Positions 39,013 to 49,023 of a stretch of 64,000 nt of DNA are shown here, piece by piece. The stretch spans positions 620,001 to 684,000 of the forward strand of contig NZ_OX366334.1 in assembly GCF_947250645.1 (NCBI RefSeq), in the 5' to 3' direction. Every line of letters starts with the position of its first letter. The stretch's first letter is position 1. The notes under the pieces are model-generated. The model searched no databases. It saw only the letters and a program-made list of their open reading frames with translations, and was not told where the DNA came from. The translations under genes were made by a program, and so were the position numbers. This DNA is from Wolbachia endosymbiont (group B) of Eucosma cana (lineage in GTDB: Bacteria; Pseudomonadota; Alphaproteobacteria; Rickettsiales; Anaplasmataceae).

Positions 39013-40956
39013 ATGGGTAAGTCTACTGGGATAGTAAAATCTATCATCAATCTATCAAAACCAGAACCATCTGATTTTGAATATGAATCCATTATAGAAC
39101 ATTTATCATCTAAAGAGCATTTATTAAATGAACTGATGAATGATATGTGGTACTCAGGAGATTTACCATCAGTTAGAAACTATAATGAACCATCATCTTT
39201 GATAGATAGCAAACTTGGATTAAGTGAACAGATTTGTGTTTGGTTTGCTCTAGATCATGATCTTACACCAAGTCAAAAAAATTTAAACAAAAAGTTACTT
39301 AGTGCTCTAAAATGTTTAGCTTCTAACTGTGGTTCATTTGATAATACTGAGCCCCTTGAAGAATTCTTACATGATAATAAAAACAATAAAGATTTAAAAG
39401 TAATTCTTAACCTCAGAAGAGGAGAATCTCAATCAACAGTATTGCATGCAATTGCAGGAGCAAAGATTGGTGGATTTCGTCGCACAGGAAATCAGGCTAT
39501 AGATTTACTCTTAGAAGCAGGCGCAGATCCTAACATACAAGATAATAAAGGAAAAACACCACTATACCTTGCTGCTGCCACAGGTCATTACGATAATGCA
39601 AACTCTCTTCTCTTGAAAGGAGCTAACCCTAATATAACAAGTAGAAAGGGCAAAACTCCACAACAAATAGCAACTAATAAACTCTGCTATAATATAGAAG
39701 AATTATTTTTAACTGATAAACAGAAAAAGTTGAATAAGGAATTGTATGACTTACTTGTGTGTGATTCAGACTGCACTAAAAATTTAAAGGAGTTTTTAAG
39801 TAAGCATAAAAGAGACTTAGACCTAAAAGTAGTGCTAAATATTCGGCAAGGAATGGGTGAATCAAAAGTGTTTTCGTATGTTGATCGTTTTGCTTGGGAT
39901 AATGAAGATCTTGCTCAAGAGTTAAGAAAAATATTTCTAAAAGCAGGAGCATTAGATTATCGTATAAATATCAATTATTCTCACCAAAAGAAACGACAGG
40001 TCAGTAAATTACTCGTTAATTTAACCTCAAATCAAAAGGAAAAGTTAAATGAGTTTTCTGATAAGGTGTTTCATGCTCAAAATATGGCTGAACTTGAAAA
40101 GATTGTAAACGATGCTATAAAGTCTGGTGTACGATTAAACTATTCTCTTTCGCAAGATTTCTTTTCAGGTAATGAGTACACTTTTACCGATTATGTGATG
40201 AAAAAAATCAGTGAATTAGAAAAAAATCCTAAAGTTGCTAGTAATATAATATGTCAATTAGTATCAAAAGGGGCAGTGTTTGGTAATACAGTTGATGCTA
40301 ACACACTGACATCAGAATTTAAAGAGCATAAAACTAACCTAAAAAAAGCTTATAGAGATTATATTAGCAATTCTCATAAGTTTATTGAAATCGCAAAAAG
40401 TGCAACCAATAGCGAGCTAAAAGATGCAAGAGTAGACAACTCCGTTTTTTACTTAGAATATTCTAAAGATAGTAAAATAGACATTATAAAGATAACAGAT
40501 GGGGCAAGGGATTTAGGTCTAACAGATGGAGATGTAAAGTGTGGAAGAAATATAGTAAAGATCGGTAATAGTGAAGTAGAAATTAAAATTGAAGATGGCA
40601 TAAGGAATTACACAGATCTTACAGAAGGCAGCGATGTAATATTAACTTTCTATACTAGTTTGGGAAATGTAGACGTTAGGCTGTATCCTGACATACAGAA
40701 TAAAAGCAAAATTATAGTAGAAGTGAGTAATAGAGAAGAAATATTAGAAAAATTCAAAGGTCGCGAAGAAGAGTTAGGTAATGATTGCGAGCTTGGTAAC
40801 TACTGGGTCTACGATGCTATTGAACAGGGATATTTTGAAAGATCTGGTGGATTAATGCGTCCTGAAGTTATAAGTGAATCCAATAAGCAGAAGGGTTCAT
40901 GGGTAGAACGTATAGATAAGGATTCAAGAAGAGGTCCTGATTTTCGGGATAGGTAG
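39013..40956 (+). CDS. Ankyrin-repeat protein with C-terminal GIR-Y domain
   Basis: The 647 aa divide into an N-terminal helical part (to about 140), two clear ankyrin repeats (about 165-235, with ADPNIQDNKGKTPLYLAAAT), a second degenerate helical/ankyrin block, a conserved region (AQNMAELEKIVNDAIKSGVR, about 357-376) and a C-terminal beta-rich domain (SVFYLEYSKDSKIDI; EDGIRNYTDLTEGSDVILTF). It ends in a polar tail after GSWVERI. The protein at 46785 is homologous to the last 300 residues. Ankyrin proteins are frequent type IV effectors in Rickettsiales, so a host-facing role is plausible. The promoter and start are well supported. Confidence 0.8.
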   Translation: MGKSTGIVKSIINLSKPEPSDFEYESIIEHLSSKEHLLNELMNDMWYSGDLPSVRNYNEPSSLIDSKLGLSEQICVWFALDHDLTPSQKNLNKKLLSALKCLASNCGSFDNTEPLEEFLHDNKNNKDLKVILNLRRGESQSTVLHAIAGAKIGGFRRTGNQAIDLLLEAGADPNIQDNKGKTPLYLAAATGHYDNANSLLLKGANPNITSRKGKTPQQIATNKLCYNIEELFLTDKQKKLNKELYDLLVCDSDCTKNLKEFLSKHKRDLDLKVVLNIRQGMGESKVFSYVDRFAWDNEDLAQELRKIFLKAGALDYRININYSHQKKRQVSKLLVNLTSNQKEKLNEFSDKVFHAQNMAELEKIVNDAIKSGVRLNYSLSQDFFSGNEYTFTDYVMKKISELEKNPKVASNIICQLVSKGAVFGNTVDANTLTSEFKEHKTNLKKAYRDYISNSHKFIEIAKSATNSELKDARVDNSVFYLEYSKDSKIDIIKITDGARDLGLTDGDVKCGRNIVKIGNSEVEIKIEDGIRNYTDLTEGSDVILTFYTSLGNVDVRLYPDIQNKSKIIVEVSNREEILEKFKGREEELGNDCELGNYWVYDAIEQGYFERSGGLMRPEVISESNKQKGSWVERIDKDSRRGPDFRDR

Positions 40957-41021
40957 ATCATAAAAGTTGAAGATTATTATTTAAATATAAACTACTATAA
41001 TTTACACATTAAGGAGTTGTA

Positions 41022-42353
41022 GGGGATGTTCAAAAAAGTGTGTCAAACCGAATTTTTAATTCAACTCAATCTTTAACCTACTAGGGAAAAAAATATCGAG
41101 TTGAGATATAGATAATGCCCAATCATGTACAGGCATCGTCCATTTCTCCTCCACCTTTCTTATAGCACAATATACCAGCTTGTACAAGGCATTTATGCTG
41201 CTGAATGCGCCTTTGGTCTTGGTAAATTTCCTAATTTGCCTGTGTAGCCCCTCGATGGGATTAGTGGTATAAATTAGCCTTCTAACAGGACCTGAATACT
41301 TGAAGTAACCAGATAAACTTTCCCAATTGTTCTGCCAAGATTTCACAACTAATGGATACTTTTCGCCCCATTTTTCCTCCAGCTCAAGCAAATAATTTTC
41401 TGCAATTTCTTTACTTGTAGCGCGGTATATTTTTTTCAAATCATTCATGAAAACTTTTACATCTTTGCTTGATACGTATTTCAGAGAGTTCCGTATTTGA
41501 TGCACTACACATAGCTGTACTTCCACATTAGGAAATACGCTATTTATAGCTGCAGGAAAGCTTTTTAGGCCATCGACACAAGCTATCAAAATGTCTTCTA
41601 TTCCTCTCTCTTTCAAGTCATTTAATACGCCTAACCAGAAGCTAGCTCCCTCGCTTTCTGCTAAGTAAAAACCCAGTACTTCTTTTCTGCCATTTTGGTC
41701 TATTCCTAATATGTTATACATGCACTTACTTACACAGCGACCGTCTTCTTTTACCTTAAAAAACATCCCATCCATAAATACTATTGGATACACTGATTGC
41801 AGTGGACGGCTACGCCATTCATTGATTATAGGTAGTAATTTATCTGTAATTCCAGATATCTCTGCTGCAGATATTTTATGGTCATAAATTTCTTCCACAT
41901 ATGATGCTATATCTCTGTATCCCACACCACTTGCAAACATGTTCAAGACCTTTGTTTCAAGTTCTGTTGTTTGCCTTTTTTTCACTATCTGTGGTTCAAA
42001 ACTTCCCTCTCTGTCTCTTGGTGTCAATAGTTCAAATGAACCTGCACTTGTTTTCAAAGTTTTTCCATTCCTTCCGTTTCTACGATTGTTTTCTTCGCTT
42101 TCAGTAGATAAATGATGTTCTATTTCACCCTCCAAGCTTGCTTCAAGTAGCCTTTTTACAAATGGCGTTAATGCACCATCTTTTCCCATTAATGGTCTAC
42201 TTTCTCGTATAGATGACAAGATATTTGTTTCTAATTCTTTATAATCTACCAAACCAGTAGTTCTATCTGCTATTCTTTGACTCATGTCAAACCTCCATTT
42301 TTATCTCAATTATATTTTACTTCTCGGTTTGACACACTTTTTTGAACATCCCC
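41022..42353 (-). mobile_element. IS256-family (Mutator-type) insertion sequence
   Basis: This 1332-bp element has perfect 29-bp inverted ends (GGGGATGTTCAAAAAAGTGT and onwards). It is single copy in this window, with a related MITE-like repeat at 33304. Its flanks (GAGTTGTA left, GTCCGGAG right) show no 8-bp duplication, so the site may be rearranged. Confidence 0.9.
41056..42285 (-). CDS. IS256/Mutator-family transposase
   Basis: The 409-aa transposase is intact. The DDE residues sit in VFMDGMFFKVKEDG and ACVDGLKSFPAAIN, with the final Glu in TTNPIEGLHRQIRK. An N-terminal region (ETNILSSIRESRPLMGKDG; LLTPRDREGSFEP) is typical of the family. The start ATG at 42285 has AGG upstream. The element looks potentially active. 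Confidence 0.95.
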   Translation of the reverse strand: MSQRIADRTTGLVDYKELETNILSSIRESRPLMGKDGALTPFVKRLLEASLEGEIEHHLSTESEENNRRNGRNGKTLKTSAGSFELLTPRDREGSFEPQIVKKRQTTELETKVLNMFASGVGYRDIASYVEEIYDHKISAAEISGITDKLLPIINEWRSRPLQSVYPIVFMDGMFFKVKEDGRCVSKCMYNILGIDQNGRKEVLGFYLAESEGASFWLGVLNDLKERGIEDILIACVDGLKSFPAAINSVFPNVEVQLCVVHQIRNSLKYVSSKDVKVFMNDLKKIYRATSKEIAENYLLELEEKWGEKYPLVVKSWQNNWESLSGYFKYSGPVRRLIYTTNPIEGLHRQIRKFTKTKGAFSSINALYKLVYCAIRKVEEKWTMPVHDWALSISQLDIFFPSRLKIELN

Positions 42354-42771
42354 GTCCGGAGCAATAATCATGCTCATGGTTAAAAAAGTATGCTCTATAA
42401 GCTCAAATGAGAAGAAATTACCTAATTTAAAAGTTTTACTTGATGACTTTTCGTATATAGGATTTCCTTCACTATAAAAACATGGTTCTATTTTAGCAGA
42501 AAAGGGTTGTTATGTGAGTTTGACTCTTGCTCAATAGTTTGCTCTGGTTTCATATGTAAATTGAAAATTTTTACTATTTATATTAATATACTCATATGAT
42601 TTAATGTCAGTTTTTGTAACACTGGTTTACGTCAAGACTATTTTTAACCTCTTCAACCTCTGCGGGTGCATTAGAAGTCCTTCATATTTTGCAATAGTGG
42701 TTTCCTTATAAATCCTTGAGTTTTTTTGCAACAGCTTTTCCTATTCTTTTTGATGTTTTCATCTCCTCTTG
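42354..42771. other. Intergenic debris between IS256 and recombinase remnant
   Basis: I find no complete gene. On the minus strand, just after the recombinase stop, GAGG precedes an ATG opening an 18-codon frame (MKTSKRIGKAVAKKLKDL) near 42760; it may be the start of a former downstream phage gene. The rest lacks coding signal. Confidence 0.35.
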
Positions 42772-43440
42772 TTAAACAATGCAATCAAGACCATAAAACT
42801 TCTCTAATTGCTCACTCCATAGCATTGGTATTTCCCTCAAGTCAGATAGCTTCAAACCTCTTGGCTGCCTCCCCTTTACTATATCTTCTTTAATCTTCGG
42901 AGCTAAATAATTCAACCTTAAAATTTGCTGTATACGTCTTGTACCTATACTAATTTTGGCACTCAGCTCTTTCACACTTCTATATTTTCCTTCTTCTAAT
43001 TGCCGTTTCCAGGAATGGGCTCTCACCACTGCTTTCAGTAATGCATTGTTTGTTTTTCCTTCTGGCTCTACTACTGTGCATTTGTTTCCTTTCTTTTTTA
43101 ACCACATTGGTATAAATTCCACCTTATCCTCTAAACACACTTCTATTTCATCTTCTTTTACCATTACTCCTTTTATTAACTTTTTCACTACTTCTTTCTG
43201 TCTTCCAAAACTTAAATTTTTCCACTCTTCCGCTTTTTCTCCCCATTTTTCATATAGCTGCTCTGTTTTTCCCATTACTTCTTTTTCTATTTCTCCTGCT
43301 ACTACTGTTCGATTTACTGATTCACAATTCTTCCCCCTTAAGTGATTATTACATATGTAGTATCGATACCTTTTATTCTCTTTTTTTGAGTACGTTAGCG
43401 TCATATTTACATCACAGCTTTTGCACTTAATTATTCCCCT
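42772..43440 (-). pseudogene. WO-type large serine recombinase, N-terminus lost to IS630
   Basis: The open frame runs from the IS630 edge (GIIKCKSCDVNMTLTYSKKE) to 42772. It contains a recombinase zinc-ribbon (CKSC, then YYICNNHLRGKNC), the coiled-coil-like helical part and a C-terminal HTH-like tail (GKYRSVKELSAKISIGTRRI). The resolvase catalytic domain is absent and is not present on the other side of the IS within the window. Large serine recombinases are the integrases of phage WO, so this marks a former prophage end. The ATG at 43404 could start a catalytically dead product of 210 aa. Confidence 0.85.
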
Positions 43441-43442
43441 AA

Positions 43443-44546
43443 TACCAATTCCCGTTACACGGGAAACAGATAGACAATAATGGAAGAAAAGCCATAATGA
43501 AATAAGTGAAATAGTTTAGGTATAAATGGCACTCAGATCAAAATTATTGGATGAAGAAGTAGTAAAATCAGCAAAAGAGATGCTGAAGAAAGTAAGGAAT
43601 AATGCATATGTTTCAAAAAAACTAAACGCTGTAATTGCAGCAAAAAAGTACAGTATAACGTCTGTAGCAAAAATATATTGCATTTCAAGAAAGGCACTAA
43701 CTTCGTGGATAAAACTCTTGAAATTTGGCAGAGAAGAAAAACTGTTTGCTCCTCGATCACGCCGAAGAAAAACTAAATTAAATCAGGCTCAACTACAGCA
43801 AATTGAAGCATGGATAGAAGAAAACCCTAATATTACCATTAAAGAAATGAGAATAAGAATACAGGAAAAGTTCGACTTAAATATTAGCAAATCTACAGTA
43901 CACCGCCATATGCAAAAGATGAAATTTTCATATATTACACCAAGACCAGTACACAACGTACAAGATAAAAGTAAACAAGAGGAATTCAAAAAAAAATCTC
44001 AATGAAGTTATTGGAAAGTATCCTGAAAAAGAGCTATTTTTCTTTGATGAATCAAGGTTTGGCACACATTCGAAAGTTGGGCATGGATGGTTTAAAAAAG
44101 GTACTAGAACTCGGGTTAAAATAAAGTTAGGTAGGCATAATTTTTATCTCTACAGTGCAGTTAATCCTAAAAATGGAGAGAGTTTTAGCTTATTTGCACC
44201 AAATGTTAACACTGATTGCATGAATATATTTCTTGAGCAAATGTTGCAATATCTAGGGACAAGAGAAGCTGTTCTTGTTATGGACTGTGCTAGTTGGCAT
44301 AAGTCAAAAAATTTAAAGGTACCTAAAAACATTGAGATTATATACCTACCTCCATATTCACCTGAACTTAATCCTGTTGAGAGGCTTTGGTTATATATAA
44401 AACAGAACATTTTGCGCAATAAAATATACAGTACTATTGCTTTGCTTGAGAGCACTTTATGCAAATTTCTTACCTCTCTTGCTACTTCTACAATTAAACA
44501 ACTCTGCTCTGTTTCCTATTTGACTCCACAACAATGAGAATTGGTA
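43443..44546 (+). mobile_element. IS630-family insertion sequence, copy B
   Basis: A second 1100-bp copy (43445-44544) with TA at both sides. It interrupts the serine recombinase gene on its left side. Confidence 0.92.
43526..44537 (+). CDS. IS630 transposase (copy B), two frames joined at a nine-A run
   Basis: It reads as copy A does: the HTH half at 43526-44005, then the DDE half in the +1 phase to 44537, including [19 protein letters not shown] and LNPVERLW. No copy-specific damage was noticed. Confidence 0.85.
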
Positions 44547-44841
44547 TAATTTAGTTAATTCACTTCAATCTATTTGAACATTATATATTAAATACACAAG
44601 CACAAGAATTTCATTCAGTAATTTAGATATATTAAATATATAATTATTTTTTATTGATATTTTAATGTATTATTTATGAGTAAGTAAACTACTGAAATCT
44701 TTAATCCAGGTTAAGTTTTGAAAGCATGATTTTCAAGCTCCTCGATAGAAATGTCCAGCATAAGTAGATTATTTGCAACCTTTATCTATATTAAGTATAT
44801 AACTACTTTTACTTGTATCTTAATATATTATTTAACACAAT
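44545..44841. repeat. Intergenic region with duplicated patatin-downstream sequence
   Basis: The end of this stretch (about 44790-44841) matches 36645-36702, the spacer between patatin and its convergent regulator. A further similar A/T-rich stretch is at 44622-44670. The homology continues into the regulator gene, so this is a segmental duplication that lost its patatin gene. Confidence 0.6.
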
Positions 44842-45747
44842 TCAATTTTCACACTCATCAGCAGTTAGGCCACTTGCTCGCACAATAATATCACTAGCAA
44901 CACCTGCCTTTGCTAGATCTTTCGCAATCTTGATTTTCTCTGCTTTTTTAACTTTTTCCTTGCCACTTTTCATATCTTCAGATAGAGATTTGACTAATGA
45001 TTCTTGTTCTCCGTACTCATCCATTAAACTCAATAGCTTTTTGCTTTCTCTTGTTTTAGGTAGCAGAACTTTAATATTCACTGATAATCCTTCTGCTATT
45101 TGATATAATTTATCAAATGATATGGCAGTGTATCCTTTTTCATACTCGTGTATTTCTTTGAGTGTTAAACCAACTTTATCCGCCAAATCTTTTTGAGTAT
45201 ACCTTCTTATCAATCTCCATTCTCTTATTCTTTGCCCTACTCTGTAATATATAGAATCAGTGCAGATTTCTCTCTCTGTATTATCATACTCGTAAATAGA
45301 TAAGCCGGTTGCTTGGGAAATTATGTCAACTGAAACCCCTTCTTTCACTAGATTTTTTGCTATTTCCAACCTTGCCTCTTCTTGATTGATTTTTTCGCTG
45401 ATATGAACAAACCTGATTAATGAAGGTACTATTTTACCTAATTTTCGATTCTCGTATATTTTTGTTAGATAGAGTATTTCTTCGTCTTCATCTTCATACT
45501 CTCTTACTGTTATTGGTTTAGGTAATAGATCTACAACATTAACTGACAGTACTCTTGCTATTAAATATAGTACTTCAATTGGAATAGAACTATACCCATT
45601 TTCATAGCTGTTCACTTCTTGGCATGTTAAACCTATTTGACCTGCTAATCCTATTTGAGTATGACCTCGCATTAACCTACAATCTTCTATTTTTTGCCCT
45701 ATTCCATAGCTAACATTGCTTGCAGAAACAAACACATATACCTCCAT
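44842..45747 (-). CDS. Tandem-HTH XRE regulator, paralogue 2
   Basis: The 301-aa paralogue of the regulator at 36703 has two HTH domains (GHTQIGLAGQIGLTCQEVN near residues 30-50; RYTQKDLADKVGLTLKEIHE near 185-205). It has two helical modules (LEIAKNLVKEGVSVDIISQA; IKIAKDLAKAGVASDIIVRA). The last 30 residues are almost identical to those of the 36703 product, which indicates recent duplication or conversion. It lies 38 bases downstream of the regulator at 45786 in the same direction and is probably in one operon with it. Confidence 0.85.
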   Translation of the reverse strand: MEVYVFVSASNVSYGIGQKIEDCRLMRGHTQIGLAGQIGLTCQEVNSYENGYSSIPIEVLYLIARVLSVNVVDLLPKPITVREYEDEDEEILYLTKIYENRKLGKIVPSLIRFVHISEKINQEEARLEIAKNLVKEGVSVDIISQATGLSIYEYDNTEREICTDSIYYRVGQRIREWRLIRRYTQKDLADKVGLTLKEIHEYEKGYTAISFDKLYQIAEGLSVNIKVLLPKTRESKKLLSLMDEYGEQESLVKSLSEDMKSGKEKVKKAEKIKIAKDLAKAGVASDIIVRASGLTADECEN

Positions 45748-45785
45748 TTAAGAAAAAAACTCTATGACTATAATTTTTCCACTAG

Positions 45786-46706
45786 CTACTCATCTAAAAC
45801 TAGATCAACAGGTAAACCTACCGCTTGCAAAATAATATCAATAGAAATTCCCCCTTTTACTAAATTCTTTGCAACTTTGATCCTTTCTGCCTCTCTCACT
45901 TTCTCCTCACAAATCCGTATCCCCTCAAACAAAGATTTTATTAATGCATTACGTAGTTCTTGGCTTTCAATTTCTTTGTATTCTTTAATCAAATCCTGTA
46001 GCTCATTTTCCACTTTACTACCTTCATCTTCTTCTATTAATAGATCTGTAATATTAATCGATAACGCTTCTGCCATTTCATATAATTTATCAAGTGGAAC
46101 AGCAGTCCTTCCTTGTTCATAGTTGCTTACTTCGTCACGTGTTGTACTCATTTTCTCCGCTAAATCCTTTTGAGTATATTCTCTCACTAATCTCCATTCC
46201 TTTATCTTTTTGCCTATTTGGTAGTATATAGAACCAACTTTTTCTTCAACACATTCATCAGCAGACAGACCAATTGTTTTTGCAACAATATCAACAGAAA
46301 CTCCTGCTTTAACCAAACCTTTTGCAATCTTTATTTTCTCTGCTTTTTTACTACTTTTTTCACTAATTTGGACAAAATTGGTTAGTAAACAAAACATCTT
46401 ACGTAACTCCTGATCATTAATCTTTTTATATTCTCTTACTAGATTTAATATTTCTTCTCCCTCATCTTCAAGACAGCTTTTTGATACAGGAATAAGATCC
46501 GTAATACTGATTGATAGTGCCTCAGCTATAGCATATAACCTTTCAATTGAAATTCTACGATTCCCTTTCTCATATTGCAATATCACCCAGTATTTTACAC
46601 CAATTTTCTCAGCTAAATCTTTCTGAGTATACCCCCTCTCTAACCTCCAACTTTTCACTTTTTCCCCTACTTCACAGTCTAGACTTTTTTCCACGAAAAC
46701 AACCAT
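45786..46706 (-). CDS. Tandem-HTH XRE regulator, paralogue 3
   Basis: The 306 aa again carry two HTH domains (GYTQKDLAEKIGVKYWVILQ near 25-45; EYTQKDLAEKMSTTRDEVSN near 180-200) and two helical modules (IKIAKGLVKAGVSVDIVAKT and IKVAKNLVKGGISIDIILQA). The two HTH units within the protein resemble one another, so it arose by internal duplication. It leads the two-gene regulator operon. Its closest relative in the window is the regulator at 50000. Confidence 0.85.
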   Translation of the reverse strand: MVVFVEKSLDCEVGEKVKSWRLERGYTQKDLAEKIGVKYWVILQYEKGNRRISIERLYAIAEALSISITDLIPVSKSCLEDEGEEILNLVREYKKINDQELRKMFCLLTNFVQISEKSSKKAEKIKIAKGLVKAGVSVDIVAKTIGLSADECVEEKVGSIYYQIGKKIKEWRLVREYTQKDLAEKMSTTRDEVSNYEQGRTAVPLDKLYEMAEALSINITDLLIEEDEGSKVENELQDLIKEYKEIESQELRNALIKSLFEGIRICEEKVREAERIKVAKNLVKGGISIDIILQAVGLPVDLVLDE

Positions 46707-46784
46707 GCGTATAATATTTTCTACTATAGCTCAGATATAACGGTAGAAAAAACCTCTGGAACCTTAAAGTTTGCTGTAGACGCA

Positions 46785-47876
46785 TTAAAGTTCCCTAAAG
46801 GTTTCTTTACTACCTCCACATACCCTATTTACCCATGAAGACAATACTTCATCATTGCTAATCTCTTTTATAGCATACTTTTCATTCCATATGCCACATC
46901 TAGTGAAATTACCTCTTTCTACCACTTCCTTAAGCTTCACTCCCCCAAAGAGGCAATTTTTTCCAATTTCTTCGCCTCTTTTTTGTAACTCAGCCCACAT
47001 TTCCTTGTTTTCTACTCTGACTTGTACTTGATCATATTTTTTTACATCGTGGTACAATATAACATTTAGCTTACCAATGCTCGTAGGAAACTCTAACATG
47101 ACAGAGCTGCCATTTGACATATCGGTATAGTTTCTTACACCTCCTTTCTCACTTTTAACCTCAACTGCATCATTACCAATTTTTAAAATATTACTTCCTA
47201 ACTCTCTCAGTATTTTGGCAACCTCTACTTTACTGTCCTCAGAAAATTCTATATATAATGTTGCATTGTCTATCTCGATATCTATTAATTCTCCTTCTTG
47301 CACAGCACTTTCGCTAGCCTTCTCTAGTTCTTCTAGCTGCCTATCTATCTGTGGCTGAACTTCTGGTTGTAGCTCATTATAGATTTCACCTATCAGTTTA
47401 TTCTGTAGTAGAGTATCATGAAACTCTGCACCGCTTAACATTAATTTACGTATTACCTTTTTACGATCAACCTTATCAAATTTATGAAAATGTGTACCTA
47501 ATACTACATACTCTGCGAAACTCCATTCCCCATCATTACATGCATTTAGCCTTGCTCCAGCAGCTAGTGCTTCGTCTACAACCTTGTGCAGTTCATTTGG
47601 ACTTTTTGCTCTTACCACAGCACTTTTAAACCAGCTCAATTTTTCGCTTTCGCTTATACTTGGCTTTATTTTTTGCAAGGCAGAGGTAAATGGATTTTTA
47701 TCTTCTTGATCACTTATAGGTTTTGTGCCATATATGTAATCAAGTCCCTTTCCGTAGTTGATTTGAACGTCTCTATTAGGGAAGGGCACTTCTCCAGGTT
47801 TTTTAGCCTTATTAATTTTGCTTACAAAAGTGGACTGCTCTTTAGCACGACCAATTCCTATAATAGCATTCAACAT
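46785..47876 (-). CDS. GIR-Y domain protein, N-terminally truncated homologue of the 39013 ankyrin protein
   Basis: The 363 residues align with the last 300 or so of the product at 39013: SPNELHKVVDEALAAGARLN matches NMAELEKIVNDAIKSGVRLN, and the C-terminal domain shares GGVRNYTDMSNGSSVMLEF and the closing SSWVNRV. No ankyrin repeats remain. The frame is open upstream of the ATG at 47876 (LNIDLDKLSKGE) up to the IS630 edge at 47922, so the original N-terminus was cut by the IS. A gene start with a good ribosome site on the far side (49073) may be the lost 5' end. Confidence 0.7.
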   Translation of the reverse strand: MLNAIIGIGRAKEQSTFVSKINKAKKPGEVPFPNRDVQINYGKGLDYIYGTKPISDQEDKNPFTSALQKIKPSISESEKLSWFKSAVVRAKSPNELHKVVDEALAAGARLNACNDGEWSFAEYVVLGTHFHKFDKVDRKKVIRKLMLSGAEFHDTLLQNKLIGEIYNELQPEVQPQIDRQLEELEKASESAVQEGELIDIEIDNATLYIEFSEDSKVEVAKILRELGSNILKIGNDAVEVKSEKGGVRNYTDMSNGSSVMLEFPTSIGKLNVILYHDVKKYDQVQVRVENKEMWAELQKRGEEIGKNCLFGGVKLKEVVERGNFTRCGIWNEKYAIKEISNDEVLSSWVNRVCGGSKETFREL

Positions 47877-47919
47877 CTCACCTTTTGATAATTTATCAAG
47901 ATCAATGTTTAATTCGTAA

Positions 47920-49023
47920 TACCAATTCTCATTGTTGTGGAGTCAAATAGGAAACAGAGCAGAGTTGTTTAATTGTAGAAGTAGCAAGAGAGGTAAGAAA
48001 TTTGCATAAAGTGCTCTCAAGCAAAGCAATAGTACTGTATATTTTATTGCGCAAAATGTTCTGTTTTATATATAACCAAAGCCTCTCAACAGGATTAAGT
48101 TCAGGTGAATATGGAGGTAGGTATATAATCTCAATGTTTTTAGGTACCTTTAAATTTTTTGACTTATGCCAACTAGCACAGTCCATAACAAGAACAGCTT
48201 CTCTTGTCCCTAGATATTGCAACATTTGCTCAAGAAATATATTCATGCAATCAGTGTTAACATTTGGTGCAAATAAGCTAAAACTCTCTCCATTTTTAGG
48301 ATTAACTGCACTGTAGAGATAAAAATTATGCCTACCTAACTTTATTTTAACCCGAGTTCTAGTACCTTTTTTAAACCATCCATGCCCAACTTTCGAATGT
48401 GTGCCAAACCTTGATTCATCAAAGAAAAATAGCTCTTTTTCAGGATACTTTCCAATAACTTCATTGAGATTTTTTTTTGAATTCCTCTTGTTTACTTTTA
48501 TCTTGTACGTTGTGTACTGGTCTTGGTGTAATATATGAAAATTTCATCTTTTGCATATGGCGGTGTACTGTAGATTTGCTAATATTTAAGTCGAACTTTT
48601 CCTGTATTCTTATTCTCATTTCTTTAATGGTAATATTAGGGTTTTCTTCTATCCATGCTTCAATTTGCTGTAGTTGAGCCTGATTTAATTTAGTTTTTCT
48701 TCGGCGTGATCGAGGAGCAAACAGTTTTTCTTCTCTGCCAAATTTCAAGAGTTTTATCCACGAAGTTAGTGCCTTTCTTGAAATGCAATATATTTTTGCT
48801 ACAGACGTTATACTGTACTTTTTTGCTGCAATTACAGCGTTTAGTTTTTTTGAAACATATGCATTATTCCTTACTTTCTTCAGCATCTCTTTTGCTGATT
48901 TTACTACTTCTTCATCCAATAATTTTGATCTGAGTGCCATTTATACCTAAACTATTTCACTTATTTCATTATGGCTTTTCTTCCATTATTGTCTATCTGT
49001 TTCCCGTGTAACGGGAATTGGTA
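47920..49023 (-). mobile_element. IS630-family insertion sequence, copy C
   Basis: A 1100-bp copy (47922-49021) in minus orientation flanked by TA. It separates the GIR-Y gene at 46785 from a short gene start at 49073. Confidence 0.92.
47929..48940 (-). CDS. IS630 transposase (copy C), two frames joined at a nine-A run
   Basis: The HTH half lies at 48461-48940 and the DDE half continues to 47929 in the shifted frame. Motifs are as in copies A and B, and no copy-specific damage was noticed. Confidence 0.85.

Noticed and set aside
41014..42361. 8-bp target duplication of the IS256 element
   Set aside because: Left flank GAGTTGTA and right flank GTCCGGAG do not match, so no duplication is claimed.
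47351..47888. Plus-strand ORFs opposite the 46785 gene
   Set aside because: They are shadows of the real minus-strand gene, which has clear homology to 39013.
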